DNA from: Gracilaria caudata
Taxonomy: Eukaryota; Rhodophyta; Florideophyceae; Gracilariales; Gracilariaceae
Direction: 5' to 3'
DNA length: 18,753 nt
Assembly (NCBI GenBank): GCA_030374735.1
Contig: JASCIV010000482.1
Span: 1 to 18,753 of the forward strand
Position 1 is the first letter of the stretch. Each line of letters opens with the position of its first letter. The position numbers were made by a program, and so were the translations under genes. Of the stretch, positions 1 through 8,498 are shown one piece after another. The notes below the pieces were generated by a model. That model made no database searches. It had not been told where the DNA came from and was given only the letters and a program-made list of their open reading frames with translations.

Positions 1-1
1 C

Positions 2-367
2 AGCAAACAAAACTACGGAGGTGATCTAAACGTTTCTTTCTTAAGCCAGCTCGGAATGAATCTCGGTCATTCATTCTCAGAATCGGCAATTGGTGAGGCT
101 GTTTCCCAGGACAGTAACTGCAGCTTTAAAGCGATCGCACTGAGGAAAATAATGGAAAGCTCCAGAAACCGCCAACTTCGGATTAATGGATCGATTTCGG
201 CTGTTGGTGTCAGTGAAGTGCCTTCCGTAGCCTCAGTTTACGTTAAAGTCTCTCGTGTGACGTTGGTAGACGAAACATTGTATCATGTGGTGTCCAGTAG
301 CAATGGGGATATTCTGGCCGGAGATGGTTTCTTTAACGAGCTTCCTGTTGACCAAAGTCCAGACTGA
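2..367 (+). CDS. 3' end of an unrecognised protein gene (partial)
   Basis: An open frame runs from the left edge (first full codon at base 2) to a TGA at 365-367, 121 codons. It has no stop before the internal ATG at 56, so it most likely continues from outside the window; a start at 56 (103 residues) is the alternative. The C-terminal half is rich in alternating hydrophobic residues (for example the stretch SVASVYVKVSRVTLV), which suggests beta strands. I see no signal peptide, membrane segment or catalytic motif, and I do not recognise the family. It faces the PDR transporter tail to tail across a 387-base gap. Whether it is a real gene end or a chance open frame cannot be settled from this edge fragment. 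Confidence 0.4.
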   Translation, partial: SKQNYGGDLNVSFLSQLGMNLGHSFSESAIGEAVSQDSNCSFKAIALRKIMESSRNRQLRINGSISAVGVSEVPSVASVYVKVSRVTLVDETLYHVVSSSNGDILAGDGFFNELPVDQSPD

Positions 368-754
368 TGTCATACAGGAGGATGTGGGTAATCCACTGCT
401 TCGTGGGTAAGTCGCAAAAAATTTAAGGGTAAATCGCAAATGGTACAAAGGTATAAGCTTTTAAACACTTTTGAGCAAGAAGACACACTATACTCGAGAG
501 AGGAGATCGAGGTGCTGATCTTCTCAAAAGACACCTTCGCATAATTTTACATAAGCAAACCCATCTTCTCGCCTCCGCAGTGTCTGTGTGTACCAAAGGT
601 AGCGTTCTACTTAGTCTATTGGGCACTCTTCGCTTGAAAGAGAACAATCCCTATTGTACAGACAGCGCTTTGCTACCTCTGCAATCCAAACATAGTGTCC
701 ACAGTAAAGGTCCAGCATTTGCATTCTCGCGGATACTTGTCGACTCATGCACGA
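368..754. other. Convergent intergenic gap
   Basis: This 387-base spacer separates the 3' ends of the partial plus-strand gene and the minus-strand transporter. It should hold both 3' UTRs. The open frames in it start with GTG or TTG and look like noise. I see no RNA gene or repeat. Confidence 0.6.
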
Positions 755-3700
755 CTATCTTGACATGAAGCGCAGTTTCAAGAAACCAATACCCGCCACA
801 ATACGGCAAATCAATATGGCAACGATTATCGCAACCAAGCTCACCCATTTGTTCACATCGTCAGCGCCAAATGACTCGATGAGAATCTCTCCATTGGGAA
901 CAGGGCAAAATGTACAAAACCGAATAACGTTGTCCACGACGACATTCCCATACGGTTCACCCGGGCCCGGTAGTGGTATATCTGCACAGTCTGTAAATGA
1001 TGTCGTAGTTGGGAACGGAAACTGAACAAGCTCTGACGGTTCACAGGTGAAAGGCTGATCGTTCATTTGGTTCTGAACAAGTCCCGATAAGTAGTAGTAC
1101 AAAGGATTCACCCATGTACTCCATCGCCACCATACAGGCAATTCTTGTTTTCGAATGAAGAAACCGGACAATACACTGAATACAGACATGACCGAGTTCG
1201 CAATGGTCGCTCCAAGCGCTTGATCCGGGGTTATGCTCGCTAGCATCACACCAAACATGACCGAAAAATAATAGATTAGTTGCGCAGCCAAGAAAAAGTA
1301 GCCAAACCGAGAAGAGTCAAGACCGACAAGAAAGTAGAACACTACAGCGAACACAGTTGTTGCAAAGGCTGTGAACGGAAGCTCAACAATTCCAAGCGCG
1401 ATATGAAACGCTAGTGGTGAGTACGTCCCAGATGCAGTCTCTCTGTAAAAGACAGAGCGTCCAGCCACGGTCGGTGGAATAACGTTCTGAGAGTTCAAGT
1501 TACTCGGTATCACAGTCAAAAACAACGCCGAGAAGGCTAATGACGCTCCGAGCTGAGTGTTGTCAATCTCGCGTAGGAATAAGATGCCGACAATCAACGC
1601 AATCATGAACATAAGAATGACCCGTGTGAAATTGTATTCCGGAAGGCGCCAGTACCTCCAAAAGAGTCTACTGATCACAGCCCTCAACTGGACACCATAC
1701 CCAACGCCTTGAAACGGTTCATGCTTTCCATGGTCAGAGTCAGATTCCAGCTTCCGCAGTTCGTGGTCAAGATCTGCTTTCTCCTTGCTGCCGAGCCATA
1801 TACCAGCCCAATCTTGACTCTCGTCTGCAATGACATCTAGCATCCAGTCAGCAGGGTTTGTTTCACCCAGTAGTTCACATGCCCCATTGGACTCAAAATA
1901 TGCTTTCAACGTAGCCCCATTCTCACCAATGTCTCCAAAGTACACCTGCTTGCCTCCCCGTTTAAGTAACAAGAGCTGGTCAAACATGTTGAATACCTCT
2001 CTGCTCGGCTGATGCACGGTGCATACGACACAAGTTCCAGTGTCTGCTATCTTGCGAAGAGCGTTTGCTACAACCAACGCACTATAAGCTGATATCCCAC
2101 TGGTAGGTTCATCCAGAAACAGCACCACTGGGTCGGCAACAACTTCCAAAGCCATTGTCAGCAGTTTGAGCTCTGCACTACCGAGGGCCTTCACAAGAAT
2201 ATCTGAGTATGGAACCAAGCCTAACAGTTCAATCGTCTCCATGGCACGAATGTTCTTCTCTTTCTCTGAGATAGAAGCCGGGAGTCGTAACCTTGCACTG
2301 AAAAGAACTGCCTCCTTCACCGTCGTTTCTTTCATGTGGATATCGTTCTGTTCGCAGTATCCGGTGAAATGAGATATCAGTTCCTTTGAAACAGGCTCTC
2401 CATTCAAACGAATGTTACCCTCCATTGAAGTTCCGCTCTTCATTGTCTTCCTCAACGCGCAGACGTCCAGGAGCGTTGACTTTCCAGCGCCGCTCTCTCC
2501 CATTAATAGAACAACTCGTCCACTGGACGAATGACCGTTGATGCCTCCTAGAAGCTCCTTCCTTCCATCATTCACAGTGTACTTCACTCCAGAAAACGTG
2601 AAACGATTATTGGTTTTGGGTACTTCCCGCAAATCAATGACAGTAGAATTGATGATGGTGCTCTCTAATGATTCTTCTTCGTGATCTTGTCCGCGCAGCT
2701 TGAAAGCATGACCTGATGGCTTGGCCAAGGCAGTCGCCACAGCACTAACGGAAAAGAATAGTACAAAGAATCCAATTAGAACAATAAAGTAATACAGGCG
2801 GAAAATGTTGTCAATAGTGACCCCCAAGGTGTTTTCTAGATAGTCCCCACCATTCGTTACAGGGCAAATCCGAAATTCATTCGGGATATTTGGGTTAGGG
2901 GGTAGAAGCTCATCTGGATCACAGGCAAACTGAAGCCCCTCATATTCATTCAAGACGAGAGCCTCAAACACATAGTGGATTGGATCCATCCAGTAAATCC
3001 ATATCAACCAGTCTTGGATCCTACTCGGGGGCTTCATGAATCCAGCAAACAAGACCATTAATATGGTGAGAACTCCACCAGCTCCATGCACTGCATCTGG
3101 ATCGTCGATGACAGCTACCAGAAACCTGGTCAATGAAATCATGATCAATGATAGCATAGCAACTATAAGGATTGCATAAAGCAGTCGCTGACCACTACTC
3201 CCAATACTTAGACCAGCCATAAGATAGAGCGGAACTATGAAGACTGCTGCACGAACGAATTCGATGACAATATCGAAGAATGCCATGGTGAGTATGAAAG
3301 GCCATGAGAAAAAGAACGACGAGTCCTTTTGCTTTGCGAACAGAGTCTTTTCCGCGTGCCTGTCATCAATCTTGGCCAACGCTGCCAGGCCTATAAACAA
3401 GAGACTCAAGAAGACAATACCACCTCTACTACCAGCCCCTCCTGCATTATCGGGAAGCTGCCAAAATATAGAACCAAGGATTACACCAAGAATCAAGTTC
3501 TGCATTACCTCCGCCACAAGTTTCTTTCGGATAGCCCCAAGGTACCGTACTTGCCGCTTCCCAATAGCTTTGATCTGGTGACGAGGCTTTTGCAGACTAT
3601 CCTTGCGAGCAAGAGCAAGCAATGCTTCTGGAACGTCAGGTTCCGATTCGGGTGCCAATCCCTCAGCTGCTGCCACTTTCACATCGAGCTCAGCAGCTAG

Positions 3701-4930
3701 CTCACTATTCGCAAAGCGCTCCGCGAATTCCTCGGACGTGAGCGGAGGGGGCATCTCAAGACGTGAAAGTTCGCTTTTTGACACCAGGTATTCATCACGC
3801 ATCTCAGGATTTGCAACAGTTGCCACAAAATCCGGGACAGAGCGTTGTGGTGGACGGCGAAACCCAAGATTGTTAAAGTAGGTCTCTGCTTCTCCTCGTG
3901 GGCCAAAGTAGATGACATGACCCTGATCAAGGACACACACGGTGTCGAACATCTTATAAACGTCTGCACCTGGAGCCTGCATAGAAGTGATCACAGGGGT
4001 TCCATTAGAATCAGCAAATTCACGCATGGACTTCGTGATACTAAGCGTTGTGGAGCTATCAAGCCCCTTGGACCAATTATCCATGACTACGACACCAGCG
4101 TTCATTCCAATAAGCATCTCAGCAATGGTTGTTCGCTTCCTCTCACCACCGCTGACGCCCCGAAGAATTTCATTACCAACAATGGTATCTAGCACCCGCT
4201 CAATGCGTAACATGCGAGCCGTCATTAAAACATCGTTCCTGCGCAAAGCCTCTACATGAGGCATCCACTCCGGCCATTTACAGGCGGCGGCAAACTCCAA
4301 GGTGTGACGAACGGTGAGCTCTGCAAGATGATCATCGCGTTGACCTACAAGCTGAACATAATGAGTAGGATTAACAACACCTCCTAATCGATCCCGGCCA
4401 TTGTAATGCACATAACCATCTAGTGTGAGGGTAGATCCAAGCGGACGACCCGATACACGAGACAACAACAGGCTACTGCCAGATCCAGACGGACCTAATA
4501 CAAGACACATCTCACCAGGACGAACGACACCACTAGCATTCGACAACACGCGAGTGGTCTTCGGAACTTTGTTCATTTCAGGAGAATCCGACGGACGCGA
4601 TATCACCGCACGAGAATGTCGACCATGGCTTCTCATAGCCTTTGCCCCACCATGCTTGATTGCATGGAAAAGGGAACTAACGCCAGAGATGACAGTCTTG
4701 ACTGCCGCTTCAGGTGGTTCTACGGGCACAGTACATGACAAATCCTTCCAAGAAACAGTGATGGGCTCCTGCGGAATGCCCATTGCAAGCATGAGTTCCT
4801 TAACACGTTCCATATACTCTACGACAGAGAACGTCGGCGAGGTAATATCGATGTCGGGAAACGACGGATACTGAGCTTGAGCGGCAGCTTTGAGCTGCCA
4901 TACTGTGGGGTTTTGCGCGTCCGGCTTCAT
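755..4930 (-). CDS. Full-length PDR-type ABC transporter (ABCG family)
   Basis: This is a 1391-residue membrane pump with the PDR order NBD1-TMD1-NBD2-TMD2, expected to export hydrophobic compounds at the plasma membrane. The open frame extends upstream to 5104, but that extension starts with GTG. The first in-frame ATG is at 4930, with G at -3, so I start there. In NBD1 the Walker A reads GPSGSGSS (146-153, Ser152 in place of Lys), the signature VSGGERKR is at 259-266, Walker B ends MDN (Asn285 in place of Glu) and the H-loop residue is Gln318. In NBD2 the Walker A GESGAGKS (811-818) has Lys817, the signature is degenerate (ALGSAELK, 915-922), Walker B has Asp940-Glu941 and His973 is present. 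Six hydrophobic segments lie at about 475-735 and six at about 1100-1382. PDR landmarks include GSIFWQL, NPADWMLDV and VFYRETASGTYS. The stop is TAG. No intron is needed. Confidence 0.95.
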   Translation of the reverse strand: MKPDAQNPTVWQLKAAAQAQYPSFPDIDITSPTFSVVEYMERVKELMLAMGIPQEPITVSWKDLSCTVPVEPPEAAVKTVISGVSSLFHAIKHGGAKAMRSHGRHSRAVISRPSDSPEMNKVPKTTRVLSNASGVVRPGEMCLVLGPSGSGSSLLLSRVSGRPLGSTLTLDGYVHYNGRDRLGGVVNPTHYVQLVGQRDDHLAELTVRHTLEFAAACKWPEWMPHVEALRRNDVLMTARMLRIERVLDTIVGNEILRGVSGGERKRTTIAEMLIGMNAGVVVMDNWSKGLDSSTTLSITKSMREFADSNGTPVITSMQAPGADVYKMFDTVCVLDQGHVIYFGPRGEAETYFNNLGFRRPPQRSVPDFVATVANPEMRDEYLVSKSELSRLEMPPPLTSEEFAERFANSELAAELDVKVAAAEGLAPESEPDVPEALLALARKDSLQKPRHQIKAIGKRQVRYLGAIRKKLVAEVMQNLILGVILGSIFWQLPDNAGGAGSRGGIVFLSLLFIGLAALAKIDDRHAEKTLFAKQKDSSFFFSWPFILTMAFFDIVIEFVRAAVFIVPLYLMAGLSIGSSGQRLLYAILIVAMLSLIMISLTRFLVAVIDDPDAVHGAGGVLTILMVLFAGFMKPPSRIQDWLIWIYWMDPIHYVFEALVLNEYEGLQFACDPDELLPPNPNIPNEFRICPVTNGGDYLENTLGVTIDNIFRLYYFIVLIGFFVLFFSVSAVATALAKPSGHAFKLRGQDHEEESLESTIINSTVIDLREVPKTNNRFTFSGVKYTVNDGRKELLGGINGHSSSGRVVLLMGESGAGKSTLLDVCALRKTMKSGTSMEGNIRLNGEPVSKELISHFTGYCEQNDIHMKETTVKEAVLFSARLRLPASISEKEKNIRAMETIELLGLVPYSDILVKALGSAELKLLTMALEVVADPVVLFLDEPTSGISAYSALVVANALRKIADTGTCVVCTVHQPSREVFNMFDQLLLLKRGGKQVYFGDIGENGATLKAYFESNGACELLGETNPADWMLDVIADESQDWAGIWLGSKEKADLDHELRKLESDSDHGKHEPFQGVGYGVQLRAVISRLFWRYWRLPEYNFTRVILMFMIALIVGILFLREIDNTQLGASLAFSALFLTVIPSNLNSQNVIPPTVAGRSVFYRETASGTYSPLAFHIALGIVELPFTAFATTVFAVVFYFLVGLDSSRFGYFFLAAQLIYYFSVMFGVMLASITPDQALGATIANSVMSVFSVLSGFFIRKQELPVWWRWSTWVNPLYYYLSGLVQNQMNDQPFTCEPSELVQFPFPTTTSFTDCADIPLPGPGEPYGNVVVDNVIRFCTFCPVPNGEILIESFGADDVNKWVSLVAIIVAILICRIVAGIGFLKLRFMSR

Positions 4931-5374
4931 GGCGAAGCGCGTGAGAGGCGAGCGACTGTGAGGAGTGCTCCAGTTCTTGCCGACGTATCGGGTAATCAGA
5001 TCAGAAACGGGCGGATGGGGCTGAGCAGGATGGAGAAAGCTGGAGTGGCGGAGGGAGGGGACGGGGACTTGCCCTTTATGGCGGTGGGTTGGACAAGAAA
5101 GCACAGCCTGTTCGTGGTTTTACAGGTGAGCGACGAGCGTTGTGCACTGCGTACTGTATGAGCAGCGTTATGGACTGCAGCGAACCAAAAAACACCAACC
5201 ACCATTCTCCATGAAGGTATGAGGGACATGGTCGTGGGAACGCTACGAAGGCACACGGAGATCTGCCTATCTCCGTTCGCAGATTAACCATGCTTTTTCT
5301 CGGCAATACTTCTCGGTGTGAAGTTCACGCACCCGATTGTGGTTCGTAACTTCTGCACCAATTGCAGCACAGCG

Positions 5375-5406
5375 CGTGGCTCGTGGCTCGTGGCTCGTGG
5401 CTCGTG
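5375..5406 (+). repeat. Tandem repeat of CGTGGCT
   Basis: Four perfect copies of the 7-base unit CGTGGCT are followed by a partial CGTG. The array lies about 445 bases upstream of the transporter start. A slippage-prone microsatellite is the simplest reading. Confidence 0.9.
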
Positions 5407-5976
5407 ATAAGGATGCTTCTGTCCGATGTTATAACGAACGCCTTTCGCAATGAAAACGTTTGACGCATACTGTACAACCTGTATCACGACCATGATGATA
5501 ACATTATTCTTCGGCGCACCGATTCAGAAGAGCTTTTCGTCGAGAATGATGATGGCCTCACATGTCGAGGCAAGCGAGTACAGAACCAGTGCTGACAAAG
5601 GGCGGTCTCATATGGAAAGTGGTGTATGTGGCACGCAAACAGTGAACGGCCACGGACTCTGTGGCACAGAAGAACTGAGGGTGAACATGTAATTACAACT
5701 TGAAGAGGGTTAACATTGGGCACGATAGACGTTTGCAGGCATTGGTTCTAAAACAAGTACTGTATAGAGCCATGACCGCGCGTCATGGCACTGCTTTCAA
5801 GGGTATTGAAATCCACGTATGAAAACGGCATGAACCGGCAAAAAGGTCGACAAAAACCTTGCTTGGGCACCGAGGTGCGCACCGATTGGATTTGAAACTG
5901 TACCGTCGCACGTTACTGTAACTCTACCAAAGGTAACGTATCTACAAGCCATTGGGGATCCTCCTGCTAGGTTAGC

Positions 5977-6011
5977 CGTAGCCGTGATGAGCAGTGTTCA
6001 CCACGGCTACG
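5977..6011. repeat. Inverted repeat, 10-bp perfect stem
   Basis: CGTAGCCGTG (5977-5986) pairs perfectly with CACGGCTACG (6002-6011) around a 15-base loop. It is the first of a series of hairpins in this spacer. Confidence 0.8.
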
Positions 6012-6078
6012 CCCGGTTAGGTGAATGTTCACTGAACAGCCACCTTGGTGGTTCCCGACTTCGACTGGGACATCCATC

Positions 6079-6109
6079 CTCTGTGCAACGGTGCTTGTGC
6101 TGCACAGAG
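6079..6109. repeat. Inverted repeat, 9-bp perfect stem
   Basis: CTCTGTGCA (6079-6087) pairs with TGCACAGAG (6101-6109) around a 13-base loop. Confidence 0.75.
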
Positions 6110-6449
6110 AGGGAGAGGGGTTTAAATGTTTTGGGCTTGGCGCTCTTAGCCAAAGAAGCCGTGGAGCGTTCTAACCAGCATCTGGCAACATGATCTGCAG
6201 ATTCTTTACTACCGTTATGATAACTTCGAATTTTCTGTTCTAAAAGATATCTCCGTAGCTATCAGGAGTTGAGGGCTGAGAGGTTAACCCTTCAACACGA
6301 AAGAGAGCGCCTGTCATCACTCCTGAAGGATGTTCCTTCGTTCGATGAACCCGCCGAAAGAGCCTTTCATCTGTTTTGTGAAAACAAAATGACTGCGATG
6401 TTGAAACGAGGACAAGCAGTTCACGTTACCTGCTTCGGATTCGGTCCGT

Positions 6450-6469
6450 GAGATGAAGGCCTTCATCTC
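6450..6469. repeat. Perfect 20-bp palindrome
   Basis: The ten bases GAGATGAAGG are followed directly by their reverse complement. The palindrome begins inside the TGA that ends the 6224-6451 frame. It could be a protein-binding site or a hairpin in RNA. Confidence 0.85.
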
Positions 6470-6481
6470 GGGCAACTCGTA

Positions 6482-6535
6482 AGTTGATCAACTCACTTGA
6501 TCTCTTGCTCAGTAATATTAACGATCAAGAGATCA
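6482..6535. repeat. Palindrome plus stem-loop
   Basis: AGTTGATCAACT (6482-6493) is a perfect 12-bp palindrome. Immediately after it, TGATCTCTTG (6498-6507) pairs with CAAGAGATCA (6526-6535) across an 18-base loop. The octamer GTAATATT occurs at 6512-6519 and again at 6537-6544. Confidence 0.75.
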
Positions 6536-6690
6536 GGTAATATTGTTACTTGCACTGGATGTCCTTGTTGCAACCCTCTTAACTAACATCATGATGAAGC
6601 CCGAACGCGACAGAGATCTTTATATGCAGATGTATAACATGCTGCACCCAACAATCAAACATTCGCGACCTGTACTCACAAATCTTGTTG

Positions 6691-6738
6691 TCCCATGCTA
6701 AAGACTCTTCGAAGAGCACCGACAACTGTGGCATGGGA
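6691..6738. repeat. Nested stem-loop
   Basis: TCCCATGC (6691-6698) pairs with GCATGGGA (6731-6738). Inside the loop sits a perfect palindrome, CTCTTCGAAGAG (6705-6716). Confidence 0.7.
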
Positions 6739-7202
6739 AGCGGGAAATATTTCCAACATGAGACACCTGTTTTTGATCACATGTGAATATTAGCCCGCGA
6801 CAATAACTTCTTCTTCTTCTTTATTGTGGAAGTTGTGTTCTAATTCCTAACACAACCAAGCAGCATCTAAATGTACTTCTCTCTCCTTAAAAAGGCCAGA
6901 AATCGACGTGGTGCTTCCAATATCAAATCTCTAAATGAGCGACAATAACATTATGCTCCTTTTCTCTTTGCTCCTTTACAGCGTTGCTCCAAGTAAACTG
7001 TGTTGCCGCATTTCTTTCATGTCCATCCAATGGGAACAGGTCTAAGATAGTTTCCTACCTCAGCCCCTCCTCCCAACGCGTGAAAAGTTATAGCACTCGT
7101 CATGAAACCTGTTCCAACAGGTGTTGGTGTATCGAACGATTGCAAAATGTAGAGAACCGAAGTGGTGAGCGAAAAAGAAACCTGTAATGGTTAGCTTTCT
7201 TC

Positions 7203-7221
7203 TTATACTGCAGTATAAAAG
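7203..7221 (+). promoter_or_regulatory. TATA box overlapping a 16-bp palindrome
   Basis: TATAAAAG at 7214-7221 is a textbook TATA box, 99 bases upstream of the ATG at 7313. Its first half is the right arm of a perfect palindrome, TTATACTGCAGTATAA (7203-7218). The box supports a real, once-transcribed gene at 7313. Confidence 0.65.
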
Positions 7222-7312
7222 AAGGAATGAGTATCAACACCCCTAGGAGCTCGATGAACCTGTGAACACCTTCTCCCACTTTTTCCAGTGAACCTTCTTT
7301 GCTTAGAACATC

Positions 7313-8180
7313 ATGCTTTCCTGGGCTAAACACTTTTTGATCCCATTTCTGCTGCTCGCAGCTGGTATTGACGCTCTTACGCATCTGCACAAAAGCCCCG
7401 AAGGCGACAGTCAAAAAGCTCTGTTTCGGGGCTTTACCCATGCATCTTCATTTTCTTCTTCCGAGGTTGATACATCAGACTTCGCAAGGCACTCTGACCG
7501 CACCATCAGCTTCGATGCTGATTTGAAAATGGATACTATTCTTTGGGAAGAGTTGGAATAGCAGCCATATCGGGACGTATTCCATTTTTCGGACATCACC
7601 TGAATGCATCCACTATTGTAGACTTGGTTCAAGAGGTCGAAGGAGATTTAGGAGTGGATGCGCTCCTTCATGCAACACACGAAAATCTTCACGCGGTGTC
7701 AGCAAGTTACTCATCCTGACCAATTTAGGTAGCGAGTTTGTTGCCACCTGATATTGCTAGCTATGGTAATTTCGACATTAACTTTGACAGAGTTATAGAA
7801 CAGCACGTCGGCATTCACCGTTTCTATGGAGCTCGAGCCGGAATCGCCATGGAGGCACGATTGGCCAGAATCCTTATTGAAGGAACATTCACAGGTTGTG
7901 AATCACAGCCACCCTTGGACTGAAAACGATGCAAATGCGGTCTTCGCCATTCCAACCGCTACTTTCCTCTGATAGCACAGTGGGCAGCTGCGAGCAATGA
8001 CATAAGCTGCAAGGCAGAGCTTCTGTTAAGGGCAAAGACCTTCAGTACCATGTATACGAAAATGGTCAGCTCCAAAAACACAAAGTTCTGGATTCAACTC
8101 TCTTTGAGAGACAGCTAACAACTGTCTCTGTCTTCACCGATGTTTGCCCAGATAAACGGACAAGTCTAAGAGCGAATTGA
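7313..8180 (+). pseudogene. Broken gene for a secreted protein, family uncertain
   Basis: An ATG at 7313 opens a clear signal peptide (MLSWAKHFLIPFLLLAAGID) and about 70 codons of plausible coding sequence before a TAG at 7559-7561. Coding-like sequence then continues in other frames. A second frame runs 7522-7716, stops at TGA 7717 and TAG 7726, and resumes at 7729-7923. A third frame covers 8001-8180 (including KGKDLQYHVYENGQLQKHKV) and ends at TGA 8178-8180. The block around 7543-7620 (ISGRIPFFG, then STIVDLVQEVEGDLG) loosely recalls the N-terminal region of heme-thiolate peroxidases, but the proline-cysteine-proline heme ligand motif is absent, so I do not assign it. Unspliced short introns are an alternative: CTGAC followed by TTTAG at 7715-7728 resembles a 3' splice site. 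At least the first frame change has no obvious GT-AG pair. Confidence 0.5.
8107..8129. repeat. 8-bp hairpin
   Basis: AGAGACAG (8107-8114) pairs with CTGTCTCT (8122-8129) around a 7-base loop, within the 3' part of the broken secreted-protein gene. Confidence 0.6.
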
Positions 8181-8498
8181 AAAGTAACCTTCCCGATTGA
8201 TTTGGGTAACACAGGAGACCCTCGCCCGCGCTTTTAGAAAGTGAAAGGGAGAGCTGTTTACAGAGATAAGGGGATAATGATTCAGCCTTATAGAAGGGCA
8301 GCTGAGCTAACCTTTTTTCTCTCTTTTGTGAGCTACCCATTGCTCAGTTTACGACAGTGCACGTATCTGCACTATTACAAGGATCAAGCACACATCACAA
8401 TGCTTACTAGTTTGTAATTACTTCAAGTACATTAAGTCACATATCAGATCCCTTGTAACATGTTGACTGAAGTTGAACCCACAAGCGGGTCAACTTCG
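8181..8498. other. Convergent gap with a 3' hairpin
   Basis: This 318-base spacer joins the 3' ends of the broken secreted gene and the beta-helix gene. The only structure I see is a stem-loop at 8469-8497 (arms 8469-8480 and 8487-8497, one bulged A), beginning two bases past the beta-helix stop codon on the minus strand. It could shape the 3' end of that mRNA. Confidence 0.5.

Larger units (their letters stand above)
6224..6701 (+). pseudogene. Possible coding remnants, origin unknown
   Basis: Two open stretches look more coding-like than their surroundings. Bases 6224-6451 read through a charged, helix-prone segment (ELRAERLTLQHERERLSSLL) and on to a TGA, but have no ATG before codon 50. 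Bases 6522-6701, in another frame, encode a hydrophobic run (LLLALDVLVATLLTNI) followed by MMKPERDRDLYMQMYNML and a TAA; the ATG at 6591 would give only 36 residues. The two frames are separated by stops and by a palindrome. They could be pieces of one decayed gene or chance frames. I recognise no family. Confidence 0.15.
4931..7202. other. Long spacer without a convincing intact gene
   Basis: This 2.3-kb stretch lies upstream of the transporter, so its left end should hold that promoter; I see no clear TATA box there. The rest contains a heptamer tandem repeat, several inverted repeats and coding-like fragments, listed separately. The longest ATG-started frame (5450-5692, 80 codons) has no recognisable domain and is not annotated. 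It could be an eroded gene or mobile element, but nothing identifies which. Confidence 0.5.

Noticed and set aside
4931..5104. N-terminal extension of the PDR transporter by 58 residues
   Set aside because: It starts with GTG, has no ATG, is Pro- and His-rich without family similarity, and the ATG at 4930 has a good context.
5450..5692. 80-codon plus-strand ORF with an ATG
   Set aside because: No domain, signal peptide or composition signal, no promoter motif, and its length is near chance expectation.
5960..6120. Possible tRNA, suggested by several short stems
   Set aside because: The stems do not fit a cloverleaf, there is no T-loop GTTCRANNC at the right distance, and no acceptor stem pairs.
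6808..6822. Short TTC repeat flanked by ACAATAA and TTATTGT
   Set aside because: The run is only about five units and the 7-bp flanking arms are AT-rich, so chance is a sufficient explanation.
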